Below, in pieces: positions 1 through 10,764 of a DNA stretch of 64,000 bases. The translations under genes were made by a program, and so were the position numbers. The DNA comes from Omphiscola glabra. Taxonomy: Eukaryota > Mollusca > Gastropoda > Lymnaeidae. How positions within the stretch are numbered: the first letter of the stretch is position 1; each line of letters begins with the position of its first letter. Location: NCBI GenBank assembly GCA_964017045.1, contig OZ024806.1:8328488-8392487 (forward strand). The letters run 5' to 3'. The notes under the pieces were generated by a model. It was given only the letters and a program-made list of their open reading frames with translations, ran no database searches and had not been told where the DNA came from.

Positions 1-631
1 TTTACGTATATATAAGACTTACTAGCTTTTACCCTTGGCTTCTCTCGGGTAGATTTTGTGATTGAGTACAATTATTAATTTTTTCCATGGAAACACTTTT
101 ATTTTTAAAAATGTATTTATTTATTTTATTTTGATTCACTTACTTATTTAATTTTTTATTTAAGGGTGGGGGGGGGGGGGGGGGGAGGGGAGGGTTTGGT
201 GTGAAAAATCTTACCACATATGATTTTTTCAGGTTGATATTTCAAGTTGAAAGCGGATTAACATAGAACGATAGTGATTCCATTCAAATGTATCGATCAA
301 TTTTTGTATATTGTAGAGAACCTTCGTCGTCTCTGCTCTCTAATCAATTTTCAACCTTGATCACCCTGTCTCTCGTCTGCACCAATATGACAACTCAACG
401 ATGGCTATAGTCTTTAAACATTTATTTGTCTTATCCCTTGACTTCACTTTCTTTCGCTCTCTCTGTCGTACTCAACTCCGACTGTCACGGTCCCTCTCTA
501 GCTCCCGTCTGTCCACCTGCCTGCCTGGCTGAGTTTTTCCCGCTGAGTTCTTCCTAGTCCGTCCAACTGTCCCTTTTATAAGTCCCAAGTTCCCAGGGCC
601 CCAATCCCCTTCTTATGTAACACCCCGCGTA
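1..631. other. Intergenic stretch, no gene seen
   Basis: AT-rich DNA with a long G homopolymer near 170-186 and no convincing open frame or repeat family. Positions 360-600 are relatively C/T-rich, but I see no splice-bounded exon there. Confidence 0.5.
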
Positions 632-775
632 ATAGGTCATAAACCAACGCCGCCATTCCGTCGCGGGCAACCTGGCAAGCTTGACACTTTGTTTGGTCAG
701 TTGGTCTTAGGTCATAAAACCAACGCCATCATCCCGTCACGGGCAATCTGACAAGATTGACCCTTTGTTTGATGT
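632..775. repeat. Two-unit tandem duplication, about 78 bp
   Basis: The segment beginning AGGTCATAAA(A)CCAACGCC at about 632 recurs at about 710. Both copies continue through a CGGGCAA(C/T)CTG(G/A)CAAG stretch and end in CTTTGTTTG. The copies differ by scattered substitutions, so the duplication is not recent. Confidence 0.7.
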
Positions 776-924
776 GGGACTCCCCCACCACCCCTTACGA
801 GTCGACTATTGTCTGGACACTCCACAATATCGTAACATTCAAACATACACTGAGTTGGAAATAAATGTGTGCTGCAAGGCAGTACCACTTGACTTAACAG
901 TAGTAATGTAACACAGCATCGTGC

Positions 925-1395
925 GCTCCGAGTGTCACTGTGACAGGCCGGGTAAACCCCTTGGTGTGCCCTGATTGTCACTGTAAACAGGCCGGGTAAA
1001 CCCCTTGGTGTGCCCCGAGTGTCACTGTGACAGGCTGGGTAGACCCCAGGTGTGCCCGGGCATCACTGTGACAGGCCGGTTAGACCGCAGGTGTACCCCG
1101 AGTGTCGCTGTGACAGGCCGGGTAAGCTCCAGGTGTGCCCCGAGTGTCCATGTGACAGGCCGGGTAAACCTCAGGTGTAGCCCGAGTGTCACTGTGACAG
1201 GCCGGGTAAACCTCAGGTGTGCCCCGAGTGTCACTGTGACAGGCCGAGTAAACCCCAGGTGTGCCCCGAGTGTCACTGTGACAGGCTGGGTAAACCCCAG
1301 GTGCCCCGAGTGTCACTGTGACAGGTCGGGTAAACCCCAGGTGTACCCCGAGTGTCCCTGTGACAGGGCGGGTAAACCCCAGGCATGTACAAGTC
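925..1395. repeat. Minisatellite, 42-bp unit, about 11 copies
   Basis: The unit contains GAGTGTCACTGTGACAGG, then CCGGGTAAACCCCAGGTG. It repeats about eleven times with substitutions and a few short indels. Because 42 is divisible by three, the array leaves long open frames on both strands. These have the repeat's periodicity and no other coding feature, so I call it non-coding. Confidence 0.9.
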
Positions 1396-1825
1396 CGACA
1401 CCAAACTCCAGGTTTAAACGTAATTAAAAGAGGCGTGTTGCGACCATTCAGGCTAGTTTCAACCATGCAAGGCGAGTGACCGTCCCGTGACCAGCTGGTG
1501 ACTCGTGCCCTCCTTTTTGCTCCGGCGCTGACGTGGTTTCCCTACTACGGGGTACAATGATGTATGGGGGTGGGGGGAATTCTGAGAGACAAGGGAATGG
1601 ACCGGTACATGCCATATCGGCTTTTATATCATCAGTTGTTGTCATGGTTTTGGCTTAGTAAACATGGATTGGATGAACGGAAACCGTGAAATGGGAGTAA
1701 ACAAATTATTCACAGTAATGGTGTACATTTTATTTTAAATACTATATTACTGGGTCTGTTTTAGTTATTCCATGTCTACTTAATGGAAACGTGTTTAGAA
1801 ACAACAAACATAATTTTTGGAACAT

Positions 1826-2560
1826 ACCGTAACTGGAAATTAAACAACCCCTAAAAAACAAATTTTTACGTATAAATCCGTTATATCAGTGGTTCTCAAC
1901 CTTCCTAATGCCGCGACCCTTTAATACAGTTCCTCATGTTGTGGCGACCCCAAGAAAAAATAATAATTTTGTTTCTACTTCATAACTGTAGAGTATATGT
2001 GTTTTCCGATGGTCTTAGGCGACCCCTGGGAAATGGTCGCGCGACCACCGACCCACAGATTGAGAACCGCTTTTTTATATGTATTTTTGTTTGCATCTAT
2101 ATAATTGTACGTAATTTATCATTTACTTGATTTTAGCAACTGACTTTTGGCATGGGCATGTTTTTATCAAACTTGGTGCATGTAAAACCTAATCGATTAA
2201 AGATATATTTAAAGCCAAATACGTCACAAACACGGAGCACAAAGTAAAATTGTCTACGATTAATCTCCACACCAAAGAGCGCACCCATTGAACAAATCAA
2301 ATTTCATTCATCTTCTCTTTGAAAAACAGATAAAAACTGATTAATGAAGGTTGGGGGGGGGGGGGGGGGCTGAAAATTCGATATAATGTGTTGTCATCGG
2401 CAAAGAGTCTATGTGCCAGGTTTAAGCTCGATGCAAAGAAAAGTGGGTCAATCAGCCGTCCGAAGATTTTGCCACAAAGACATGAACAAAAGAGAAGTTA
2501 ATGTAGAGGATTTTTTTGTTGTTGTAAAAAGTATGCGGCAACCAGGGGAGAGCAGCTCAG
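1826..2560 (+). repeat. Unclassified dispersed repeat (family d), copy 1, interrupted
   Basis: This stretch matches several others in the window, most fully 32515-32995. Shared landmarks are a left part with AACCCCTAAAAA, a middle part with TTGGCATGGG and GTGCATGTAAAACCT, and a right module starting TTGTCATCGGCAA and ending near GTTAATGTAGAGGATTT. A G-run sits at about 2352-2369. A SPIN-like element at 1887-2072 interrupts it. No transposase or reverse transcriptase is visible, so its class is unknown. Confidence 0.7.
1887..2072 (+). mobile_element. SPIN-like hAT MITE, copy 1
   Basis: It begins CAGTGGTTCTCAACCTTCC and ends with the inverted counterpart TTGAGAACCGCTT, where the last base is changed. 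The interior has the family landmarks GCGACCCTTTAATACAGTT, TCATAACTGTAGAG and TTCCGATGGTCTTAGGCGA. Flanks CGTTATAT and TTTTATAT agree at 6 of 8 bases, as expected for an aged 8-bp hAT target duplication with central TA. There is no coding capacity, so it is a non-autonomous element moved by a transposase encoded elsewhere. Confidence 0.9.
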
Positions 2561-2770
2561 TTTTACAAAAAAAATGTGGACGTGCCCCAAGTGTTCGCGC
2601 AAGTTCTAAACCAGGTAGGTGGATACTTCCTGGTCAATTTGAATCGAGAACACCTACGTGTACAGAGAAAATTAGTTCATTGTTCGAGAGTGGACACTGG
2701 TATTTTACTCGGTATTATCTGACCGTTCTATGCTGCCCCCTTTCTCTTATGCTAGTTGTGGTTAGCAGAC

Positions 2771-3060
2771 TCTAGGAACAAATAAAAGACATAGTTCTCA
2801 AGACCTCTTCCCGTATTTGTAAACATAATTTAAAACTGCAGTGACCGTCGACCAACCCACTTCCATCGGCACTGCTACATTTATATTATATACTACACAA
2901 AATGAGAAGCTAACTCTTGTTTGCAACACTCGATCCTATTGGGTCAGACCCGGGTTAAAGTAATTTACCCGGTTAAGCCCTCTTATTCATTATTTCAATT
3001 GTAAAACTAAATTATTGGTCGTCTCTTCGAAACGTCTGTGTATGGGTTCATCGGTCTATT
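2771..3060. other. Intergenic stretch, nothing recognised
   Basis: Unique-looking AT-rich sequence between repeat family (d) and the palindromic MITE fragment. I see no exon-like frame or repeat. Confidence 0.4.
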
Positions 3061-3230
3061 TGCGTCAAATTACCTTTTGAACGCACTAATATAGTAAAAC
3101 AAAATAATGCGTTCAAAATAGAAATTTGACGCAAAATTTTAACGTGGGAACTGAAAAAAAGATTCGACCAAATCTACGTCGATCAATTTTCCGTCGACGA
3201 AATTTCTTTCAAGCAAATTTCCCGATACAG
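3061..3230. mobile_element. Palindromic MITE (family c), centre plus right arm
   Basis: The segment has the family centre (TTTTGAACGCACTA, then TAGTAAAACA and ATGCGTTCAAAA). A right arm follows, with AAATTTGACGCAAAATTTTAACG, CGATCAATTTTCCGTCGACG, AAATTTCTTTC and a terminal TTTCCCGATAC. The left arm is missing, so this copy is truncated compared with 25060-25336, and no target duplication can be assigned. Confidence 0.75.
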
Positions 3231-3918
3231 TCCATAACCATTACACATATTTGTGAAATAATCATCACTCTCTGCGCTATGGGCCACCAAATGCTAGTGA
3301 CACCGGTTGCTACCCAAAGGGCGTTGACATATGACGTATCGCTTTTATACTTTAGTAGGCGGAAGGCTATGGATGGGAAACCTCAAATTGAGTGTTTTGG
3401 TTGTTGGTCGACTACTTGCATTAAAACTAATTATTTCATCACCATTATATATATATGGCATCCTTCCGTCTTCGCGAGACGATGGAGTAGCTATATTGTA
3501 GTCCTACACCTCGACGAGTGGCTCACTAGGCCAATCCTGGAGTGACAATCTAAAAGACTCTGCTCCTCGTGAAGTGACGTCACCAGTGCAGCTACTTGGC
3601 CTGGGCGGTGATTTATGGAGACCAGCTGTTGCCCAATGCAGCAGATCCCCACACTCCACGCAACCAGTGGATCCAAGGGAATGACAATGGTCAATACAGC
3701 TTGGCAATGACTGCGTCGCAGGAGTTGACGAAATGACATTGTTATCGGCGTCAGATCGACTTCGGGACTCCATCTCCGGATTTTACAGTTTGGGTTTACT
3801 CCCGTATTCTTACCATAGCTTCCCGCATTTAATTTGTAGATTTATATCAGTAAATATTCACCACTTTCCCGATTTTTGAACAATTTCGGTATTCGTAAAT
3901 TTGTGTGTCAGCCATCTT

Positions 3919-3922
3919 GTTG

Positions 3923-3964
<42 letters not shown>

Positions 3965-3977
3965 TATATATATATAA
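3919..3977. repeat. (TA)n microsatellite
   Basis: Nearly pure alternating TA over about 60 bp with one AATA interruption. Confidence 0.95.
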
Positions 3978-4311
3978 TGCTATGATATTATTTTTTACAT
4001 TTTAATTTTTTATTTATTCACATATTGTCACTGCGATAAAAATATCTTTAATTTATTCATCTTAATACGCTTACGAAAGTAGGCCTTAAACGTCTGGAAA
4101 GTCATCACCTTTTTAACTACAATTATGGTGATCATAGTATCGGACTGAGAATCTTTGATATCTTCCCATCTGCACTGGTAAATGTGGATTTATCTAACAG
4201 TGGATCACTTATCCACAACATGCGAGGTCTGTCTTGGGTTTGTTGGACAAGTACACATTGATGTCTTCTCTAACGGCCGTTAGTCGAGTTCTCCCAAGCC
4301 ATTAAAGGAAG

Positions 4312-4829
4312 GGGTTCTCAAACTTTTTAAACATTAAGGTGCTTGCTCAGGGTCCTGAGATACTAACGGGGATCGAAATCAATTTCCCTCAGATGCACAT
4401 ATCTCAGTTCTATGCACATTGCACAAATCTCAATACTATGCCCACTGCACATATCTTAATTCTATGTACCCTGCACATATCTCAACTCTATGCACACTGC
4501 ACATATCTCAATACTATGCCCACTGCACATATCTTAATTCTATGTACCCTGCACATATCTCAGTTCTATGCACACTGCACATATCTCAATACTATGCCCA
4601 CTGCACATATCTTAATTCTATGTACCCTGCACATATCTCAATACTATGTCCACTGCACATATCTTAATTCTATGCACACTGCACATATCTCATTTGTAGT
4701 TTTAAAAAACCGTCTGAAACTGTCGCAGAGGGTCACATTCTAGATATGAAATGTGAAAAAAAGTGGGCTGCAATAACACTAAACTATGCTGTAAGTTATG
4801 GCCCGCGGGCCGCGAGTTTGAGACTCCTG
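4312..4829. mobile_element. Possible hAT-like element carrying an internal minisatellite
   Basis: The left end AGGGGTTCTCAAACTTTTT resembles the inverted right end, which reads CAGGAGTCTCAAACTCGCGG on the other strand. Such CAG..TCTCAAAC ends are typical of hAT elements. The interior is mostly a 26-bp minisatellite. The right end contains the palindrome GGCCCGCGGGCC. I could not define a matching 8-bp target duplication, so the boundaries are approximate. Confidence 0.4.
4397..4690. repeat. Minisatellite, 26-bp unit in an alternating pattern
   Basis: The unit is CACATATCT(C/T)A(A/G)TTCTATGC plus a few bases. Variants (CCCACTG, ACCCTG, CACACTG linkers) alternate regularly, so the true period is about 78 bp made of three 26-bp units. 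It lies inside the possible hAT-like element. Confidence 0.9.
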
Positions 4830-4867
4830 ACCTAGACAAAAACATGTTTACTACTTTATTTTACTAA

Positions 4868-4953
4868 ATATTTTCAATCAAATTGCTTCTGGTATATATA
4901 AATAAATAAATAAATATATATATATATACCAGAAGCAATTTGATTGAAAATAT
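4868..4953. repeat. Perfect 33-bp inverted repeat, 20-nt AT loop
   Basis: The arm at 4868-4900 (ending TTGCTTCTGGTATATATA) is the exact reverse complement of 4921-4953. The spacer is AATAAATAAATAAATATATA. The two arms could pair as a long hairpin in single-stranded DNA or RNA. I see no transposon landmarks around it. Confidence 0.9.
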
Positions 4954-4959
4954 ATATAT

Positions 4960-5524
4960 GCGGAAATACATTGTTAGGTGATATGCTTTACGAAGACATG
5001 GTCTAAAAATAGAAACACTACGTATTGCGACGTGACGTTTTCCGGTCTTAGAAAAAATGACAAACTCTATTGGGTGCGTGCATCTGCTGTGGCCCTGACT
5101 GATGTTACGTAATTGCTTGTTTCAAGCTCCGATGAAAGTGGGTCGTTTTAATGATAGGGGAGAGATTATGATTAATGGATATGGCTGATGCTAATGGATA
5201 CAGCCGGTGTTGTTGATGAAGTTTTTTTTTTTATGTCAGACGCGTAGGAATGTGCTCAGAGAGATTAGATACCACACTGAGTCGTTATTGTCGGGGGGGG
5301 GGGGGGTGTGGTGGGGCGTAACATTGTGGGGGTACAGAGCACACATAAAAATGGGGTGGGGGAGGGGTGGGGGGTCGAGACGAATATAAAATTTGTGTTT
5401 TTTAATTGGTTATGATAATGACCCAACAAATGAACGATGTGATGACAAGAAGTTGATGGACCATGATGGACATCTGAACAAGTGAACTATCTGACAACTG
5501 GACAAAAGAACAGCTGGACAACTG
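4960..5524. other. Intergenic stretch with G-runs
   Basis: No gene recognised. G homopolymers lie near 5294-5306 and 5356-5377. From about 5440 the sequence grades into the degenerate repeat that follows, with GGACAACTGGA-like motifs. Confidence 0.4.
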
Positions 5525-5830
5525 GAGAGTTGAATAACTGGAAAATTAAAGAACTGGAAAATTGAATAACTGGAAAATTGAAGAAAAAAACTGGAAAATT
5601 GAATCAGTGGAAAATTGAAAAACTTGAAAATAAAATAACTGGATAATTAAATAACTGAAAAATTTAATAACTGTAAAATTAAACAACTGGAAAATTGAAG
5701 AAAAAAACTGAAAAATTGAATCAGTGGAAAATTTAAAAACGGGAAAATTGAAAAACTGGAAATAAAATAACTGGAAAATTGAAAAACTGGAAAATTGAAA
5801 GACTGGAAAATTGAACAACCGGACAACTGG
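5525..5830. repeat. Degenerate short tandem repeat, AACTGGAAAATTGA
   Basis: About twenty diverged copies of a 14- to 17-bp unit AACTGGAAAATTGA(A/T). The copies vary in length. The Phe-rich frame on the minus strand is a by-product of the repeat. Confidence 0.85.
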
Positions 5831-5879
5831 GAGTATTTCCGGGGAAATGTTTCGATTCAACATTGAATGATTTACACAG

Positions 5880-6560
5880 AGAACTTGTTTGGGAGAGCTA
5901 GAACAATTATATGTTATTGTTTTGTTTTTGTTGTGTTTTTTTGTTTTTTTTGGTTTTGTTGTGTTTTCAAGATTACAAATCTTGCTTAGTGACAGGCCAC
6001 CAAGACCTTATCTAGCTTCCTGGCCTCATGTTAGCCTAATTCTTCTCCCTTACTATTTATTCATCCCCCCCCCCCCAAACATCGTGTTTATTTGTATCCC
6101 AATTCGGTTAATTTTACTGCGAGGCTAATAGGGTTTGCCATTTCTGAAACCGGAAATCGCCAAAGCGCACTACGTAATGTTACTATTTTTAGAGCGCATG
6201 GACAAACATTTCATTTAAACATGGCCACCTGTGGCATGTTTTCAGCAAACTGTTGTTACCGTGAAGACAGTTCATTGGATCTGTTTATTACATAAAACGC
6301 AATCGCAATAGGAGATTGTTCCATTTAGTTTGTTTACGGGGGTAACTGGGTCAATGGTTTACCCCGAACTGTGTTGGCATTCATTCTGGAGCAGATTCTA
6401 ATGAAGGGCGGCTGTTGTAGAATGAGACCAGAGCGACATGTACTCCATTTAATGGATATCACTAAGGGGACGAGGGGAAGGGGGGGTGGTCAAGGTTTAC
6501 AGTGTAGCAAGTGGTTCACGTCGCATCCTAGAGCTGAGTGTCTATTGCATCACGGTCGGG
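5880..6560. other. Intergenic stretch, nothing recognised
   Basis: It contains a T-rich run (about 5920-5960), a C-run near 6066-6076 and a G-run near 6481. Short open frames exist, but none has a recognisable domain or paired splice signals. Confidence 0.4.
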
Positions 6561-6566
6561 CCACAG

Positions 6567-6570
6567 TGTA

Positions 6571-6602
<32 letters not shown>

Positions 6603-6780
6603 CGCGAGAGAGAAGAGAAAAAAAGAGCTCTGGCAATCAGGTCACCTACGTTTGCTAACAACTAGATGTAATAACACTTACTCTCCCACTTGCTATCTCT
6701 CTTTGTCTATTCCCCCCTCTCTCTCTCTATCTCTCTCTCTCTCTCGCTCGCTCTCTCGCTCGCTCTCTCTCTCACTCTGC
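6567..6780. repeat. TG/GA and TC/CGCT microsatellites
   Basis: (TG)n passing into (GA)n lies at about 6567-6612. A second (TC)n tract with CGCT interruptions lies at about 6715-6776. The Ser/Leu- and Arg/Glu-rich frames across them are simple-sequence artefacts. Confidence 0.9.
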
Positions 6781-6990
6781 AGGTTTCGATTAGGGTTTCT
6801 CTTTCCCCGGTGTTTTGATTGTACCTGGATAACTGGAATGAAGTTTTCCTCATACAGGGATTCCCGGAAAGTTCCGGGAAATCCCGAGATAAAATTCATT
6901 AGTTAAAAATGTATTATGAACTGAAACTATATAAAAAAAAGAGCTGAATTATATAGTTGTTAATTTTTATTGTCTATTAATGAATAAGAA

Positions 6991-7140
6991 GAAGAAGACT
7001 GCCCTGGTGGCCATATCATACAGGCTGCATATCATTCTGGTTAGGTTTGTGCTGATGTTGTAGTGCCTCATGGTGGCCCATAAAGCAGCATGCCAGACCC
7101 TGTCGAATGCCTTCTTGAAATCCACAAAGACGTGGTATAG
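6991..7140 (-). pseudogene. LINE reverse-transcriptase fragment (motif A region)
   Basis: Read on the minus strand, the segment encodes YHVFVDFKKAFDRVWHAAL, followed by residues ending near SLYDMATRAVFF. This is the FxDFKKAFDxV block around the first catalytic aspartate of non-LTR retrotransposon reverse transcriptases. Only about 50 residues remain and no start, stop or neighbouring domain is preserved, so it is a dead 5'- and 3'-truncated fragment. The clade cannot be fixed from this piece. Confidence 0.85.
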
Positions 7141-7469
7141 TTTTTTTTGGTGTGGAACAAGGTTAAGCTTAGTGGACAGGTTTGTTGCTTACCAGTAATT
7201 CACTTCCTACATGCTACCCCAAGTAATGTATTACATTATATATGAATTTATAACAGGCTTGTCAAGCAAAACGTTGATATATAACCGCCGTTAGAAAAAA
7301 AAATAGACGTTAGTCTCAAGTACGTCAGGAAATATTTACAAGGACAATTTTCTAACAATATGTAACAAGTGAGTTGTTTGGAATAAAAACCAGTTGAGAA
7401 TGTCACTACATGTATTATATGTATACGTAATTTATACATAGCTACATAATTATATGTGTTACTGTATCG

Positions 7470-7640
7470 ATTTTTGGAAATAAATGAAACAACCCCCAAA
7501 AAACAAAGTTCTAAATATAGATCTTGTATAAAATGTAATATCGAGCAATTGGTGGGGGGGGGGGGTGGGTGGGCTGGGCTGTAATTTTGACAAAGAATGC
7601 ATACAAGTAACGCACTTTATGAAAGACACGCTCAAAGATC
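7470..7640 (+). repeat. Dispersed repeat fragment, related to 62925-63070
   Basis: It shares AACCCC(C/T)AAAAAACAAA, ATAAAATGTAATATC(G/A)AGCAAT and ACAAGTAACGCA(C/T)TTTAT with 62925-63070. It has a G-run at about 7554-7566 in the middle and ends where the 21-bp satellite begins. Confidence 0.65.
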
Positions 7641-7641
7641 C

Positions 7642-8890
7642 AGGCCAGTGGTATGCGTAGTCTGACCAGAGGTATACGTAGTCTGACCTGTGGTATACGT
7701 AGTCTGACCAGAGGTATACGTAGTCTGACCAGTGGTATACGTAGTTTGACCAGTGGTATACGTAGTCTGACCTGTGGTATACGTAGTTTGACCAGTGGTA
7801 TACGTAGTCTGACCAGTGGTATACGTAGTCTGACCAGTGGTATACGTAGTCTGACCAGTGGTATACGTAGTTTGACCAGTGGTATACGTAGTCTGACCAG
7901 TGGTATACGTAGTTTGACCAGTGGTATACGTAGTCTGACCAGTGGTATACCTAGTCTGACCAGTGGTATACGTAGTTTGACCAGTGGTATACGTAGTCTG
8001 ACCAGTGGTATACGTAGTCTGACCAGTGGTATACGTAGTTTGACCAGTGGTATACGTAGTTTGACCAGTGGTATACGTAGTCTGACCAGTGGTATACGTA
8101 GTCTTACCAGTGGTATACGTAGTCTGACCAGTGGTATACGTAGTTTGACCAGTGGTATACGTAGTCTGACCAGTGGTATACGTAGTCTGACCAGTGGTAT
8201 ACGTAGTTTGACCAGTGGTATACGTAGTCTGACCAGTGGTATACGTAGTCTGACCAGTGGTATACTTAGTCTGGCCAGTGGTATATGTAGTATGACCAGA
8301 GTTATGCGTAGTATAGCCAGAGGTATAGGTAGTATGACAAGGTGTATACTTAGTATGGCCAGAGGTACACGTAGTATGACCAGAGGTACACGTAGTCTGA
8401 CCAGACGTATACGTAGTATAGCCAGAGGTATAGGTAGTATGACAAAATGTATACTTAGTATGGCCAGAGGTACACGTAGTATGGCCAGAGGTACACGTAG
8501 TCTGACCAGAGGTATACGTAGTATGGCCAGTGGTATACGTAGTATGGCCAGTGGTATACGTAGTATGGCCAGAGGTATATGTAGTATGGCCAGTGGTATA
8601 CGTAGTATGGCCAGTGGTATACGTAGTATGGCCAAAGGTATACGTAGTATGGCCAGAGGTATGCGTAGTACGGCCAGAGGTATTCGTAGTACGGTCAGAG
8701 GTATTCGTAGTACGGCCGGAGGTATTCGTAGTACGGCCAGAGGTATTCGTAGTACGGCCAGGGGTATTCGTAGTACGGCCAGAGGTATTCGTAGTACGGC
8801 CAGAGGTATGCGTAGTACGGCCAGGGGTGATTAGAACGGCCAGGGTTATACGTAGTCTTGTCAGGGGTATACACAGTGTTTCCAGAGATG
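7642..8890. repeat. 21-bp satellite array, about 58 copies
   Basis: The unit is GTCTGACCAGTGGTATACGTA. The array has blocks: nearly homogeneous GTCTGACC units (to about 8290), a mixed block with a 105-bp five-unit period (about 8322-8530), GTATGGCC units (to about 8650), and GTACGGCC units with GGTATTC (to about 8830). Because 21 is divisible by three, the array is open on both strands: about 393 codons on + and about 374 on -, as seven-residue repeats. There is no signal peptide, domain or non-repeat coding sequence beyond the ends, so I treat it as satellite DNA. Confidence 0.9.
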
Positions 8891-9219
8891 CGTCGTCCAG
8901 GAGTTCGAGGATTTTTGTTCCAGACCAAGTTCATTTGAATATTTTATACGTCATTCGCAAAAATCAATCAGACCACAGACGTCCCCGGGGGGGGGGGGGG
9001 GGGGGGTGGGGGGGTTTATAGCTCTTGAGATCAGTAAAATATTCTTCGTGTACCGAGAGGTCAATGAACCGAGGCACTGGGACTAGCACTTACGTAACGA
9101 CCTCACTGTACACTGCTCGCGTGTGGAGGTATGTTGACCCTACAATATTAAATATTGCCACGGTATGTTGAGCATTGCACAGAATGGACTGCCTAAAGTT
9201 TCGCGTGCAGTTCTTCGTG

Positions 9220-9310
9220 AATTTGTATGTGTGTACGTGTTAGGGAAATAAACAAAAAATCTCCAACCCACGTTGTCATTTCTTCCCTAACACGTACACA
9301 CATACAAATT
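9220..9310. repeat. Perfect 28-bp inverted repeat, 35-nt spacer
   Basis: The arm at 9220-9247 (AATTTGTATGTGTGTACGTG then TTAGGGAA) is the exact reverse complement of 9283-9310. The spacer at 9248-9282 has no coding content. It may be the remains of a short foldback element, but no flanking target duplication is clear. Confidence 0.85.
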
Positions 9311-9333
9311 TTAGTGCAGAAGCACTGCATGAA

Positions 9334-9685
9334 GTTAAAGATTTAGAAGAAAAAAATATTTTTGTTTTTTCTTTCTTTAACTGAATCACTTTATGTTCTT
9401 TATTTTGAAATATATATATACATATATAAAGATATATATAAAATAAATATATATATATTTCTGTATATTAATAATTCCTTATTACAATGTACAATTTCCA
9501 TTGCACTTATTGACAGGCACGCTGTATGTCTGACACGGTTGATTGGTCGTGTGATCTGAGACGCGCGCTAAATAAAGTGTGACGCGTTTAAATTAGAGGA
9601 GGCACTTGTCCAAATCTTAGTGCATAAAGTTAAAGATTTAGAAAAAAAAAATTTTTTTGGTTTTTTCTTTCTTTAACTGAATCAC
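9334..9685. repeat. Duplicated 55-bp imperfect palindrome, two copies
   Basis: The sequence from AAGTTAAAGATTTAGAA through an A/T run to TTTCTTTCTTTAACTGAATC occurs at about 9334-9389 and again at about 9625-9685. Each copy is itself an imperfect inverted repeat (AGTTAAAG against CTTTAACT). The intervening DNA is unique. Confidence 0.7.
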
Positions 9686-10373
9686 CATGCCAGTATCACG
9701 CGGGCACCATGCCTGTATCACACGGGCACTGAGTGATTGTATCGAAGAAAAGAAACGTGTTGAAATATAACTGATACTTGAAATGGAGGAATACATTGGT
9801 TTAAATACAACGGGGTCGCTGGAGTGGACATCTTCACCAATCAACTAACAACTTACCTGTCTGGGTAAGTGAAACACAAGTAATAATTATCCTACGGTGT
9901 TCGTTTGCTTGTTTGTTTGTTTGTTTGCTACCACGCCTCAAGTCACCACGAGATGGCCTAGAATAGTCTGGAGACAGTGACGTCAGTCCGCGACTCCTGG
10001 AGTTACTTACATTTTTGTAGATCGGCCTATCACTGGCCAAATCTTTCACTCGCCTGGTTGGATGCACGACTGAAGCAAAAGGCAGAGAACATATTGATGC
10101 CCCCCCCCCCCTCTTTATGTTAACTTTATGTTAATTTTATGCTAATTTCAAGTTATTTTTATCTTAACTTTATGCTGACTTTAAGTTAATTTTATCATAA
10201 CTCTATGGAAGTTTCAAATCGGTATCGGATAGCGGAGTTGGGTGGACAATTCTGGGGGTCTGTTTCTCTGACCTTGCAGGGCTGAAAGTAACGCAGCAAT
10301 GTCTTGTACAACCACGTTGACTTAACCCTGGACAAGTTTAACGATTATCATAGATCTTTGCATCACATGATAA

Positions 10374-10490
10374 ATTTCACATGATAAATTTAACTTGCTA
10401 TATTTCCCATGATATATTTCACATTATATATTTAACACATGATATTTTCACATGATATATTTCACGTGATATATTCACATGAGAATTAAG
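10374..10490. repeat. Short degenerate repeat, CACATGATATATTT
   Basis: About seven diverged copies of (TTT)CACATGATA(A/T)ATTT in tandem. AT-rich, with no other feature. Confidence 0.7.
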
Positions 10491-10764
10491 ATTTATTTGA
10501 AAGATTTAAACAATCAAAAAAACACTTTAATTTATAAAATATTAGACTTTTATGAATTTATTAGCTTTTAATTTTAGGTCACGGGCTTTTAAACAATTTA
10601 AATGTGTTTTAAAACAATGAGAAAACCCGGCTCGGAATAATAACCATGATTTAGGTATATCATGGGCCAAAATGTCCAGTGAGACTACAGTGGGACTAAT
10701 CTTATTTAACATACTCTCTCTCTCTCTCTCAGAATATATCCTATCAGGGTAATATCCCGTCAGG

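Noticed and set aside
3544..3773. Possible coding or LINE-derived segment, more GC-rich than its flanks
   Set aside because: Open on the minus strand for about 85 codons, but I could not recognise a domain or a second copy in the window.
7653..8834. Long open frame of 393 codons on +, and 374 codons on - at 7511-8635
   Set aside because: Both frames are a seven-residue repeat produced by a 21-bp satellite whose unit is divisible by three. No domain or non-repeat coding flank exists.
7642..8890. CRISPR-like array
   Set aside because: Units are head-to-tail with no unique spacers, and the sequence is animal nuclear DNA.
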